NCBI GenBank assembly: GCA_027625915.1
Contig: JANTQA010000070.1
Coordinates: 315,001 to 379,000 of the forward strand
Length of the DNA stretch: 64,000 nt
Reading direction: 5' to 3'
Source: Anaeramoeba flamelloides
Lineage: Eukaryota; Metamonada; Anaeramoebidae
Shown: positions 49,958 to 63,104 of the stretch, piece after piece
Layout of the letters: each line of letters begins with the position of its first letter
How positions within the stretch are numbered: position 1 is the first letter of the stretch
Position numbers and translations under genes: made by a program
The notes under the pieces: generated by a model
Told to the model about the DNA's origin: nothing
Database searches by the model: none
The model's input: the letters and a program-made list of their open reading frames with translations, nothing else

Positions 49958-52347
49958 TCATTTGAACAACAGGAGTCAAAAAAAAAATAATTTTTGCTTT
50001 TTTTTTTTGTTGCTATGATTGTCCATTTTATGTGAAATTGGCTTTAATGGGGTAGATAAACTGTAAGACATGGTAAAAATTTGAAAGGGATGAAAAAAAG
50101 AGTATTTTATTTTTGTGGTGTGTGATCGTAGATTCACTATAAATTATTTTTAAAAAATATTTGATATTTTTTTTTTTTAGTAATGATTAAACAATAAAAA
50201 AAATAGAAGAGAATTGATAAAATTGAATAGATGATTTCTTTTTTATATATATTTGAAAGTTTTTTTTTGGTACAAGATACTTTTAAATTCTTAGAATAAA
50301 ACTTCCAGCTATTCCGTGGTTTAAATTTTGATAAAATATAATCATATTCACTTCTTCAATTCCACCAAACCCAAGTGTTCAAAACCCTAACCATATATTT
50401 TTTGGGATAATTACTATTTTTTTTTGGAATTCTTTTAGCTATTAAAGCCATATTTCGATTTCCTTTTGTGATTCTCTCAATTTTGATCTTGTTGTTATTT
50501 TTAAACAAAATCTATTTATCCGAAATATCACTGATAAAAAAATCTTTCTTATTGCTTTATGTTTGTCATGATTAAAAAAAATTTCAAAAAAAATCAAAAA
50601 AATTCAAAAAATGATGAAAAAATTAAATGCCACAAAAGAATGTTGAGATAAGGATAACAGATAAGTCATTCAACATTTGAAACACTATTTTAAGAAATTC
50701 AACTCAACATCCTATTGTGGTAATTTCTTTGAGACTATTGAAAAAAAAAATTAACAAATCGATAGAATGAAGTACTTTAAACAATAAAAATCAACGAGGT
50801 ACAAACAAAGGAAAAAATGTTATTTTCTAATCCTCTTCAAAATTGCAAAAAACTGAAAAAAAATCTTTTACTGTCGCTAATCCCTTAAGAGTTTTAAGTT
50901 AGGTATAAATTTATTTTGAGCTATTTTAAATTAAGGAATCTTTTTTAATCAGTGAAAAATAAGTAAAAAAATATTTAAAAATGATCGTTTTAAGGCTAAC
51001 TTCCAATTAGAATGTATTTGATAATTTTTTTTTCTGAAAAATAGACTCAAATAGTAAAAAAGATTTCCTATATAATAAAAAAAAACACAAAATTTGAGAA
51101 CACTGTTAATTCAGAAGACCACTTCCTTATATATTTTGAAGAGTATCATTCTAAACTATTTTTTTTTTAGAGATATTGAAAAAATTCCCTTAATTTTTAT
51201 TTAGTTTGTTATATAATCCGTTTTGACTTTAATAAATATTTTTTTCTAACTTTTTATTGTTGTTTTGAAATTTTTTGGGTTTTTAATTGTTGTTTCTAAA
51301 ATTGTTGAATAATTTTTTTCGTTTTTAATTGTTATTGAAATTGAAATTTTTTAAGAGTGTGTTTATTTTTCAAAAATAAGTATAGTTTAATATATAATAT
51401 TTAACAAACATCAATATATATTCAAAAATTTTTTTAAAAAAGCCCATCAAAATATTATTAACTTCTAATTGAATCAAAACACCAATGATCTTCATTAGTT
51501 AATGAGAATTGATATTTTTAGAGATCTAATTAGTACTTATTCTTACATAAAAGATATTTTCAATAATTTGAACTATATAAACTATTAGAATTTTAATGAT
51601 AGAAATTTTTAGATGATTAACTTATTTTTCAATTCCAGAATAGTGGGTTCGTCTAGGATTCTTGGTTCTCCCAATATATATCACTAAAAAGAACCAGTTA
51701 AATAAATAAAGTTCAACAATTACTATAGATGGTTTATGGGCTAATTACTCAAGGGAAAAAAAGAAAGAAAAAGTGAAATTTTTTGAATCATTTCTTTTTC
51801 CATAAAAACTTGAAAATTTTTAAATCATTTTGGCACATTTAGATAGATACAAAACAGTTTTTCAAAAAATATTTGTCATTTTTTTTTTGATCAAATTGAA
51901 AGTTTTGGTGGATGTGGATTTATTGACAAGTTTGATAAAATTTGATTGGGTTAGATTCTTAAATAAGGTGACTGAAGTTGGAAGGTTGTGGAACAATGGT
52001 TTGGTAAAATATAACTATTGTAAATACTATTTGATTTGAAAAGGTTAATTTTAAGGAACATTATCTTTAAGGAATAATAGAATAAATTTTTCTAAAAACA
52101 AAAAAACACTCTTTACAAAAAAAAAAAAATAAACAATTATTTTCATACACACTATAAACAATTTTCAAAAACACAAATTAAAACCCCATCACGAATTATT
52201 TCACAAATTGTATTTTACGATTATGTTCATTTCATTTTTGTTTTACGATTTGAGGTTTGTCTAAGAAAAAAAGAGAGAAAAGAATTTACTTTCTTGAAGA
52301 TCTCAAATAAAAATAAATAAAGAACGATTCGTTTTTAAACCACTTTT
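49958..52347. other. AT-rich intergenic stretch, nothing recognised
   Basis: No gene, RNA gene or paired repeat could be supported. Open frames (such as 51830-52039) are short and featureless. Confidence 0.4.
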
Positions 52348-52775
52348 TAAGTGTTATCAAAAATAAAGCCACCACAGTTGTCTTAAAAATTTAAACATCA
52401 GTGAATTAGACTCTTTATTGCTTTAGATCGAGAAGAACTATAAAATTTCAAAAATTAAGGAAATAGATAATTTGGCAAGATCAGACACTAAATAGAAAGA
52501 GGATATTCCAAATCAAAACCCTACCATTTTTGTTCAAAGTTCATTTTTTTGAGGGTTTTTAATGGAAACTAGATAACACTTTAATTGAAAGAAACTAGAT
52601 TGTGTTGTGGGGTTTATTACCATCTTCCAATTAACTGTATGATCTTGCCAAATTATCTATTTCCTGAATTTTTGAAATTTTATAGTTCTTCTGGATCTCA
52701 AGAAATATAGAGTCTAATTCACTGGTGTTTTAGTTTTTAAGAATCCTGTGGTGGCCTTATTTTAGATAGTCCTTA
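52348..52775. mobile_element. 428-bp foldback element with ~130-bp arms
   Basis: The left arm (about 52348-52485) contains AAGCCACCACAG, CAGTGAATTAGACTC, GAACTATAAAATTTCAAAAA and AGATAATTTGGCAAGATCA. The right arm (about 52640-52775) contains the same blocks in reverse complement: TGATCTTGCCAAATTATCT, TTTTTGAAATTTTATAGTTC, GAGTCTAATTCACTG and CTGTGGTGGCCTT. The arms are about 90% identical by eye, and the loop is about 150 bp. No second copy is in the window. Confidence 0.85.
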
Positions 52776-52811
52776 ATATTCTGCAAATTTTTTTATTACT
52801 GGGATTTGAAT

Positions 52812-52955
52812 TAAAAATGGAAAAAAAAATTTCACTTCCTTTTTAATTTCCTTTTACAATTCGAACCTTAAATTTACACCCCACTTCTTTGAGAACATAA
52901 TTTTGTGAAGCAAAATATATAAAGAAAATTTTAAATTTTAACCCATTTAGAATCG
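52812..52955. mobile_element. Degenerate ~150-bp inverted-repeat element
   Basis: Its left end (ATGGAAAAAAAAATTTCACT) and middle (CCCACTTCTTTGAGAACAT) match the element at about 1546-1699. The right arm is heavily decayed. Confidence 0.4.
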
Positions 52956-53936
52956 AAATACCAGTATCTTCTGAAATTGATAGTTTGGGTCTTATAGGAA
53001 TCTAAAAACCAACCAATAAAACAATATTTGGATTTATAATGTTGAATTGTTTGCACTGATCGGTAAAATGTCCACGTTGTTTGATGTTTTTGAAATCAAA
53101 AAACATATTTTTTCGTATAATTAATTTTTTTTTTGATAAAATTGAGTACAAGAATAAAATACAGAAAATTAAGGATGTAAAGTGTTATCCTTTAATTTGA
53201 TTATGAGAAAAATTTTGCAAAAACTAGAAATTTGCCAAAAACATCGCTCTAAGTTAATTAATTTGATTTTGAACAGGATTCTAAATAAAAGTTTCAAAGT
53301 TAATTGCCTAAAGAAAGAATTCAAAAGGAAAAATAATAGGCCAAGAAAACCAATAACAAGACAAGAATAGTAGAATCCAAATATATAATTCCAAGACTTA
53401 TTTGAACTTTCAGCCTTAACAGTATGTAAGATTTCGGTTTCTTGTATTCTTTCTTATTTTTTCCAATTTCAAATACTTTGCAAAAGTTTTTTAAAGTCCA
53501 AAAAAGGGTAAAAAAAAATAATTAAACTAAGATTTGTAATTGATTAGAAATTTTTGCAAGTTTTCCGAAAGAAAAATATTTGTTAACTTACAAAAACCAG
53601 AAACTCTTTTAATGGTAAAACTAAAAATTGGAAAGTTGTTTAAATTACACGTTTTTAAAAGTTTGGTTTGTAAAAACTTTTAAATTGAAAGTTAATAAAT
53701 TTTGATCTTGTAATTACTTTCAAAAGTTGAGATAATTTCCAAAAAGCCAAAGTTTTTTCAACTCAAAAAAGGGACTACAATTTTTGTACTATTTTTTTTG
53801 TCGTTCAAATTAAGATAAAATTTCATTTTTTTTCCAAAAATTTATTATTCTAAAATATTCTTTTCTGAATTTTATTTTGGATTTTATATTTTTTAACATC
53901 CAACTATCGTCGAGTTTTTTGTTTGAATAAAAACAG

Positions 53937-56900
53937 ATGACGAACCAAGAATATAAAGAGTTTATTCTTGAGGACGAAAAAGCAATACAAACCACAGATC
54001 TTCAGAATCGATCAGAACATGTTGATCTAGTATTTCTTCAGGATGCAAAATTCGAGCTTGACTCGTCTCGTGGTACAAATTATTCGTCTACTGTTCCTTT
54101 TAAATTTCCAAAAGACACAAAAGAAAAAGGTTTGTTTTCATTACTTTCAACAAAAAACAAAAATAAGCACAATCGAACTCAACTTTTTTAGAAAATTTTT
54201 GATCACCCTTTTCTTTATTTTTCTATTAATTTTTTTTTTTTTTTTTCGCTAATGTTCTAATTTGGAAATCAAATCAAAAAAAAAACGGATTTTGTTTTAA
54301 TAATAGATTTTATTCCATGTCCAATAAATTTCCAAATTCGAGAATTTATGAATAACATCCGAGAACCTCTTTACGGTTCATTTTTACCAGGGTTTGATCT
54401 TGAAAAATTTGAAAAAGAAAGAAATCGTCCTTTTTTAAGATACATCCCCTACGTCCATCGAAAGAAGCTCTCACCAATAAGGTAAATCGAACTCTTGAAA
54501 ACAAAATAAAAATAAATGAACCTTTTTCTCTTTTAAAGCGATTAATGCTTTTGAAAATTTTTTCGAAAAAAAAAAAAAAAAATATTTTAAACTTGAACAG
54601 ATTGCCCACAGATATCCCTGAAAATCAAAAACTATTTGACCCAAATATTTTAAAAACCAGCCACAAAAGGATTGCAATGGTAAATTAATTGAATTATTTC
54701 CTTCTTAAATTTTTTTCGCAAAAAATCAAAAAAAAAAAACTAACAATTCCCCTCAAAACTTTATTTTATTTCTCTCAATAACCAATAAAACAATTTACAC
54801 CTTTAATGAAAAAATCAACCTAAATATTTAAGATTGCGTTTGGTAATTTAAAGTTATCACCTCAAAAATCTTCAATTTTATGTCAAAGAGTAAGAGTTAA
54901 TTTCTCGAAAAATCTTTTTTCTTCAAACAACTTTCACCAAATTTTTACTAAAACTTGCTGTCACAAACAAATAAAAAAAAAAAAAAAATCAAATAACAAC
55001 AACTAAACTAAATAACCATAGATCTCAAAATTTAAGCGAATTGAAATTTTAATAGTCAAAGCTTGTAGAATTAATTCTGTAAAACACTTTAGGTTCCCAA
55101 GGTTACGAATTTGCGATTTTAGCAATAATAACCTCAAAAATAAAAAAACTTTGATAACTTTTTTAAGAAAATCGCCTGGACTCGAAATTTTAAATCTTAT
55201 TGGCAATCCTGTTGCAAAAACCAAAAATTTTAGACCTTTAGTAAATATTCTCTTAAAAATTGTTTTTTTTGAGTGTTAATCTCTTTGTTTACCTCTTTAT
55301 TGGTTTAATTGTTTTTTTTTAATTCTATTTTATTCTCATTTCTTCTCTTTTTTCTTTTTCATTTTTTCAATGACAATAAAAAAAATTGAATAAAAAATTA
55401 AAAAATATATATAAAAAAAAACCAACTAAAAGATCTTATATCACTGCAGAAGAATGTCTCTATTAAATAGACAGAGAGTTACTATTAAAGAAAGGATGTC
55501 TTCTATTAAAAAATATGGAAACAAAACAATTAATTCAAAATTAGGGCGTATCAGATTTGATTTGATCATTAGTTCATTACCTGTGATTCGATCAATGACG
55601 GTTTGGAACCCAAATAATGTTGTTCGATTAATTTTACCATCATTAAAAATTAGTGAATTTCATGTAGGATCATTTTTTTCATTACAATTACTTGATCTAA
55701 GTAAGAACAATATCGAAAAAATGATGGGTGCTGGTCTTGAAAATTGTGTCAGATTATTAGATTTAAACTTGTCTAATAATAAAATTAAAAATCTTAATCA
55801 AGTTTTAAATGTTGTTCCATATTGCGCTTCCTTACAAAACTTAAATATTGAACACAACCCCAATTTAAAGGAATATAGGCTTGATGTTATATATGCCTGC
55901 CGTGAATTAAAAGGTACAAATCGACAACCAGGCTTAGCAAAATTTGATGAAGCACCTGTGGATTTAGATGAATATTTACTTGCAATGAAAGCAAAAGTAA
56001 GTTTCCTTTTCATTTTCATGATAATTTTAATTTTTGTTATCATTTTCATTTTCATTTTCATTTTCATTTTCTTTTTCTTTTTCTTTTTTTATTTGATCTG
56101 TATTTTCATTTTCATTTTCATTTTCGTTTTCGCTCCCAATTTTGTTTCATTTTTACTTTTACTTTTTTTCGCTTTCACTTTCATGTTTACTTAAACTATT
56201 ACTATTATTATTCTTTTTCTCTGGTAATGTATTGTTAATGATCTTGAGTTTTTTATTTTTATTTTTATTTTTTAAATTTAAGTTCAAGAAATTATCAAGA
56301 ATAAACATTAAAACAATTTTTTTATACTCTTTGAGAATATTTGAGAAAAAAAAACCCCAAAAAAAATAATAATTGTCAAATCATCATCTAAACTAATCAG
56401 AATAAAGAAGAAATTTTGAGGGGACAGTATGATAAATTGAAAAATATACATTACAGTGATCAAAATAATTGCTATCCCAAAGACTATAATCCGTGTTTCA
56501 AAATATAAGCAATTCCTTTTTTCTTCTTCTTGTTCCAATGTAACATCCAATTCACTACCAAATAGTCTATCTAATTCCAAATTCAATTTTGAAGGTAAAA
56601 ACCAATTGATATTTTAAGTAAAATTTTAATTAGGATTGCAATTTGCTCAAATTTTTTCCTAAATGTTTCAAAATATTTTTTTAGTTTTTGAAATTTTTTA
56701 TTTTTTGAAGATATGAATTTTATCAATAATTAAACTCTATTTTTTTGATAAAAATTTTACAATTTGATCCTTCATTTTTATAATTTCTTTTTTAATAATA
56801 GAACATTAAGAACCCATTACCATATTTTTTTATTGTTTATTTCCCGTTTCTTTGATCTTATAATTTATAGCTCTTGTATAAAAAAGAAGAAGACATTTTT

Positions 56901-59900
56901 TTTTTGAAACCCTGATTGAATCAGTTTGTACAAGTATTTTAAACAAGATCAATTACAATTTAACAAATTAAATTATGGAAACTATTCCCTATATTAGCTA
57001 TTTTTTCTGCTTTTTTTTGAGTGTATCCACAAAAAAGTGTTTAATTTGAGATTAAAATTTGCCCCACTTTTTTGGAAATATCTTATATATATATATATAT
57101 ATATAACCCCCAATTCAAAATTTTTAACCCATCAAAATTCAATTTTTGAAAAAAAAATCTTATTTAATCAATTCTAGAAGAAATACCAAATTAGGATAAT
57201 TTACCAATTGAAATGTTAACACTTGTTTATACATTACAATACTCACAAAAAAACAAAAATATAAATAATCATACATACTAATAAATCAAGTGTATGTCAA
57301 AAATTTTGGAGATCGAGCAAAACAAAAAATACATGGATAAATTTGTTTAAATTCTATTAGGAATATTAATCGATCAAACAGTTAGATACCATTCACTAAT
57401 TTTATTTGGGTTTTTATATTTTGAACAACTCAATTTAACATAATATCAATTGTTGAAAAAAAAATTTGATCTACTGAAAAAAATTGTACGTAATTCAAAA
57501 AATCAAAATAAAAACCAAAAAGATGAAAAAATGGATATCCATATTTTACAAAAATCAAAATTATTTAAAATTTGAATGAAATTGGATTATTGAGATTGTT
57601 TGAACCGTTTAAATTATGTGTAATATTTTGAATTTTAGTTTTTATATATATAATTTCAAAGTATTGAAAATTTTTAAGAATTGTGTTGAAAATTTTGATT
57701 TAAACTTTTTTACAATTGTTTTTTTCAAAAAAAAAACTATTAAAAAAAAAAAAATAAATAAAACTAATAAGATGAATGAAAAATACCTTCCTACAATAAA
57801 AAATAATAAATAAATAAATAAATTTATAACAAAATAATGTAAATAAAATTTTCTGAAATCTTGCAAACAAAAAATTCTCAAAATAAAAACTTTCTCAAAA
57901 TATAATAGGGTGGCAAAAATAAAAAAGAAATTGAAGATATGAAATGGAAATTTGCACAAATATCATATTTTGGAAATTATCAAATACACCAAATTCAAGG
58001 ATTTTGTGAAAATGTAAATTTGGCAAATTTTTCAAATTTCAATTTAAAAATCATTGATTTAATGAGATATCCAAAATTAATTATTTTAAAATTACGAAAC
58101 AATAATCTCAAACGAATTAAAGGGTTAGGTAATTTACCAAATTTACAATTACTTGATTTAAGTTGTAATCCCAAATTAGATTTAAAAAATACTTTGAATC
58201 AACTTTCTAAAAATCGCAACCTGGTCAATGTATCATTTGCCAAAGATTTACGAATAACAATGGAGGGGGAGCTGATGAATGAAGGCTATGAGGAAGTTGT
58301 AAATTCGGAGCCATTATCAATTTATAATAAAGAGTACAGGGTTGTTACTTTATCAACGTTATTAAAAAGCAATGTCAATCTGAGTATTCTCGATGCATTG
58401 AACATCACATTTGAAGATCGAATATCGAGTCTTGAGCAAATATCAGAGGAGATCTCATATAGTCGTAAAGCAATAGAACAATATAAATTTTTATTAGGGA
58501 TCAAGTATTGTGTTGTGCCCGCAGAACTTCGGACATATCATTTCAGTCAGGTAAAGTTAAATGATCAATATGACACATCAAATATCATTCAATTAAACAA
58601 ATTAAATGGACTTGGATTAAAAGATGGGTTCTGTGATTTTAGTGCGTTTGTTAACTTGGAGGAATTAAATCTCTCTGATAATGGCATCAAGAATATTTTT
58701 AATTTAGGATTAGATAATTTAAAAAACTTAAGAATTGTAGATCTAAGCTTTAATAGAATCAATAACACTATCAAAGAAATAGCGAATTGGATTGGTCAAA
58801 TGGGGAGTTTGGAAATCATTTGCTTGCGGGGCAATCCTTGTTTAAAAAAAAAGCAAAAAATCAAAAAAGATCGAGAAAACGTTAGACAAAAGGGGGGCAC
58901 AAAGGATAATGAAAGTCGAAATCGAAATAACTTATTATCATTAATCACCAATTTACAGAACAGGGATTGCAGATTGCGAGTTATTGATACAGAAATCACA
59001 ATCACGGAAAGGGTTGATGCGTGGAAGGCAAGGGGCGCCACTGACGAGCAATGTAACGAGTTAAGATTCCAGACAACAATTCATACAAGGCTATCAAGGG
59101 AAGCCTTGTCGAATTTAGAATCTGTAAAAGTATTAGATTTATCAGATGCAGAATTAAAACAGATTAGCATAACAGAATTCCCTAATTTACGGAGGCTATC
59201 TTTAAAAAACAATTTTTTTAAGGAGGCACGAAATATCAAGGGTCTCTCAGGATTAGAAGAATTAAAAGTGTTAGATTTAAGATCGAATAGAATCAAAAAC
59301 CCAAAATCCTTTATTAAATTAATTAATGACAATTTACCCCATCTTGTATCCATAGGCATGGCCTCGAACCCCTTTACCAAGGTAAGGAGAAAATCGAGAA
59401 GCTCGAATTCGGACAAGACTAAATTGCAAGCGTACCGCCAGGATTTTTTAAATAAATTGACATGCTTGATGGATCCATCTTGTGTATTACAGCAATTGGA
59501 TTCCATTGAAATCAAAATTGAAGAAATGATATGTATAGTGAAGCACAACAAAACGGAACAAAGGCTTAAGAAATTCAATTTTGAAGAATTTCGATCAAAA
59601 GTGACCATTAACAGAAGACTACCAAAAAGGAAAAAAAAGAGTTCGTTTACAGAAATCAATTTACAGTCATGCGGATTAACCACGATCAACTTGATGAAAT
59701 TTATCAACTTGGTGACCCTAAGTTTGAGAGAAAACAAGCTAACTGATGCAACGTTAACTCAAAATAATTTCATTTCCCTCTCAAAACTCAAAACACTTGA
59801 TTTGAGGGATAATCGAATTAAAAGCGTCCAATCCTATGGAACCATCGTTTCTGTATTGCCCGAACTGAAATCATTATTTATTACTGGTAATCCAAGTTGC

Positions 59901-62900
59901 CAAGATAATAATAGCAAGGCAAGAATCAAAATTATTTCAAACACTCCATCTTTAATGCAAGTTGGTTGCAAATTGGAATATTTAAATGGGCAATTAATCC
60001 ATATCAAAGAAATTTGCCAAGCAATCACCCTGAACAGTAGCAGTAATAAAAATAAAAACAAAAATAAGAATAATAAAAAAAAAATAAAAAATAGGATGAT
60101 TAATTATGAAAGGCATCGATTTAATATCATTATTGAAAAGTTGATGATCGATCCAGGTACTTGCCATAATCTAAATTTAACTGGATATAGTCTTCAATAT
60201 TTGGGAAGCGTTAATAAATTTGAATCCCTACAAAAGTTGTGTCTACAAAAAAATCGTCTCAGGACCTTAAAAAATCAAAATTTAGACCAACTGAAAACTT
60301 TACGGTATTTAGATTTGCAAAATAACAAAATTGAATCTGTGGATGAAATGATTAACGAGCTGATCGAAATCCCTAATCTGAGATTCCTATATATCAAGAA
60401 TGCAACACGAAACTCTGATCTGTCAAATCCAAAATCATATGTCAAGGATGTATGCCTAAAACTTCGGGGGTTGCAGATGTTGGATGGCATCAAAAACCCC
60501 TTCCCCTTAGATCAAGCGCAATCGAGTGCGTTAAAGGAATTGGAAATCATCACCGACCACGTCGGTGGTAACCCCAATAAGGTAACCTGTATGGACTTAT
60601 CGAAACAGAACTTTTCGGTCAACCTCTTTGGGCCCATCCTGCAGCAGTTGGCGCAATTGCCCGTCAAGGAGCTATACATGAGCGGGAACGATTGGGAGCA
60701 AATGGATGGCTATCGCTTTCTGGTCGTCCATTCAATAAAAACTTTGCAGTACCTTGATGGTATCATGGTCACAATGGCGCAAAGGGACAATGCGTTGAGT
60801 TACTACGAAAGCCAATTAAGCAAGAAGGGGAAGGACAAGGCAGGGTTGATCAGTGCCATTTTCGGCATGGGGCTGGGGTCGGCTGGGCTGGATGGCAAAA
60901 CACAGCAAGAAAGGGACAACGAATTCAAAAACCGCGCGATGAGCAACGTCAAGGAAAATGTCGATCCAAACGACCTTCACAATGCCAGAAACAACGCCAA
61001 CCGGAATCTCAGCCATGGCGTGCAATATACGAAGAAGGAGTTGCAAAGGATCAATTTCCAGAAGCAGTACAAAAGGTTTCAGCCGCTTGGCACGAACATT
61101 ACAAAGCTTGAAATCATCGTCTCGTTTTTCCAAATCCTGGGGCTTCTCATCTCCCTGATCGATAGCTCGATCTGGCCCAAGATTTTTATCGATCTGTCTT
61201 GGATCACCTTCCCCTTCGCGATCGATATCGACTTTCTTATCATTGTGTTTAATATTAATATACCGATCAGCTTCCAATATACCAAGTTCACCATCTTCAT
61301 GGCCTTCCCGGTCATCATTATGGCCATTTACTATATAAAAATTGATCGGAAGAAATGGAAGAGGAAATATATCACCAATTGGAAGAGAACGAAATTGAAA
61401 ATCGTGCTCGCGTGGCTCCTCGGGACGGCAACTTGCGTCTTTGGGGGCTTTCTGTCCGATTATGGCAAATTTAAGAATCAAAGCAACACCTCGTATGAAT
61501 GGACGGAAACGCAGATCGGGCTGGCGATCGTCTTCTCGGGCATTTACACCTTTATTGTCTTTTTGTACTATTTCAACGCGCGGACATTCCGAAGGCACCA
61601 GTCAGACAAGTACTGGTTTGGCTTGAACAAATATAAAAAAAGGATATCGTTGTTTCTGTTCACAATCATGTACATGCCGCTCGCGAGAGTCATCTTATAT
61701 AATTTCCGATGCGACTCCAAACGCGAAAAATTGATCATTTGGGAAGATAAAAAATGCCCCAAATCATTGGCGGATTTGGAGGCCATCCATTACCTGTCAA
61801 TCGTGTTTGGCCTCTTTTATATCATTGGGATACCCATTTTGTTTTTTGTTTTAATCAACAAAAGGGTCGAAGAAGTCATTAAATGCTATAAATTGGACGA
61901 AAAGAATGAGAAGTTGAAATTAATGAAAAAAAATAAAACCAAGGATAAAAGATATATTAAAAATAAAAAAAAAAAATATAAAGAAGAATATAAAAGAAGG
62001 GTGAAGGAATTCAAAAGCCCAGAATCCTATTTGTATGATGCCCACACAAAGCAATTCAAATTTTATAAGCCAATCCAAATGGTGGAGCGGTTTCTCTATC
62101 TGATCTTAACCGTTTTTTATGGCGCAGGCAAGCTTTTGGGCTTTGCTGCCTTTATTGTCATCTTTATCTTCACCTCGATTGCATTGATCTTTAGACCCTT
62201 TTCCGATTATGTCGAAGATTTGCTAGATGATGTTGGCAAACTTGTAAATTGTGTTTCAATTATGATCGGAACCATGCTAGCCTACAATATCAAGAATTTG
62301 TCCGAAAATTTGGCAGGATGGGTGCTAGTGCTCTGCAATACCTTCTTTTTGGTCGCAATATGCGGGGCTTTTTTACTTAACCCAATCCGAAAAAAGCGTG
62401 CAAAAAAAAAGGCAAAGGGTTATCTGAAAAAGAAAAGAAGAGACAAAATTAGGAGGAACAAGAAAAGGAGACTCGAGGAAAAGAAGAAGAGGGAAAAGGA
62501 GGCAAAGAAAAAGAGAAAAGAGACAATAAGCCAGAGAAAGAAAAAAAACAAAAGCAAAAGCATAAGCAATAGCAAACAGAAATCAAAGATAGTATTAGTA
62601 TCAGATTCAAAATCAACATCCAATTCGGATTCAGATTCGGATTCTGATTCTAATTCGAACACGTATTCTGATTCCGATTCCAACACGTTTTCAGATACCG
62701 ACGGATTAATTAAGTTGGAAGATCTACATAGTAACGAGCTTTTAAATAGTCAGTCAAGTGAGGACGAGTTAACTAAAAAAAAAAGAACCAAAACGGTGCT
62801 TCAACAACAAGGGTTCTATGTCTCAGATGGGGAACAATCCTTGGGTGACCTCACAGACCTTTCAGAGAATTTAGATGACGATGACGACGACGAAGATGAT

Positions 62901-63104
62901 GATGATGATGATGAAATAAACAAAGTGGATGAATCAAAGTTCGATGAAGAAATTGTTTCAGACAATGAAATTCAAAAGGATTGGTTAGTAACTGATATCC
63001 AAAATGAAATAAAGGACAATTATAATTATATTCCATCAAAAAGGGGGAAAAATGGGACACTCATTACCCCTGATGAATTTGATCTTGTCAAGGAAAAAAA
63101 ATAA
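53937..63104 (+). CDS. Giant leucine-rich repeat protein with a multi-pass membrane domain
   Basis: Seven exons join in phase: 53937-54129, 54307-54481, 54601-54679, 54833-54889, 55022-55240, 55433-55996 and 57909-63104, encoding about 2160 aa. Residues about 1-155 are unrecognised. From about 165 to 1400 the protein is a chain of SDS22-like LRRs with cap-like linkers (LLNRQRVTIKER, LDLSKNNIEKM, LDLRDNRIKSVQ, LDLQNNKIESV). Residues about 1495-1920 hold roughly ten hydrophobic segments, among them IIVSFFQILGLLISLI, IGLAIVFSGIYTFIVFLYYF, YLSIVFGLFYIIGIPILFFV and FAAFIVIFIFTSIALIFRPF. No N-terminal signal peptide is seen, so the LRRs are probably cytosolic. The tail has a Lys/Arg block, a Ser/Asp repeat (about 1995-2030) and an Asp run (about 2085-2095). 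The last exon has a GC-rich section. The function is unknown. Joining 55240 to 55433 restores a complete LRR cap and argues against two separate genes. Confidence 0.82.
56041..56135. repeat. (TTTTCA)n hexamer repeat
   Basis: Two blocks of CATTTT units are separated by a CTTTTT-rich stretch, just downstream of the exon 6 donor. The reading frame stays open through part of it (Phe/Ile runs), but this is intronic by the splice model. Confidence 0.85.
56454..56928 (-). mobile_element. MT-475 element inside the LRR gene intron
   Basis: It is 475 bp, preceded by TA, with left end CAGTGATCAAAATAATTGCT. Minus-orientation blocks are AATCCGTGTTTCAAAATATA, AACATCCAATTCACTACCAA, TTTGATCCTTCATTTTTATA and TTTTTTTATTGTTTATTTCC. 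The right end (TCAGTTTG before TA) is degenerate. Confidence 0.82.
57083..57105. repeat. (AT)n microsatellite
   Basis: An AT dinucleotide run within the LRR gene intron. Confidence 0.9.

Larger units (their letters stand above)
55997..57908 (+). other. 1.9-kb sixth intron of the LRR membrane protein gene
   Basis: The donor is GTAAGT and the acceptor TAATAG, both phase 0. It contains a TTTTCA-type repeat (56041-56135), an MT-475 element (56454-56928) and an (AT)n run (57083-57105). The other introns of this gene are 119-192 bp. Confidence 0.8.

Noticed and set aside
55454-56194. Separate LRR gene starting at the ATG at 55454
   Set aside because: An acceptor at 55431-55432 joins in phase with the donor at 55241 and completes an LRR cap motif, so this is an internal exon. 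The frame beyond 55996 is intron with a hexamer repeat.
57642-57959. 105-codon minus-strand frame near the last LRR exon
   Set aside because: Low-complexity Phe/Leu/Ile composition in intron sequence.
59081-59737. 218-codon minus-strand frame
   Set aside because: Antisense to the LRR exon; periodic LRR codons keep the opposite frame open.
60816-61598. 260-codon open frame on the minus strand inside the LRR/membrane gene
   Set aside because: It is antisense to a well-supported exon and lies in the GC-rich island, where G/C-ending codons remove antisense stops. The translation is not recognisable.
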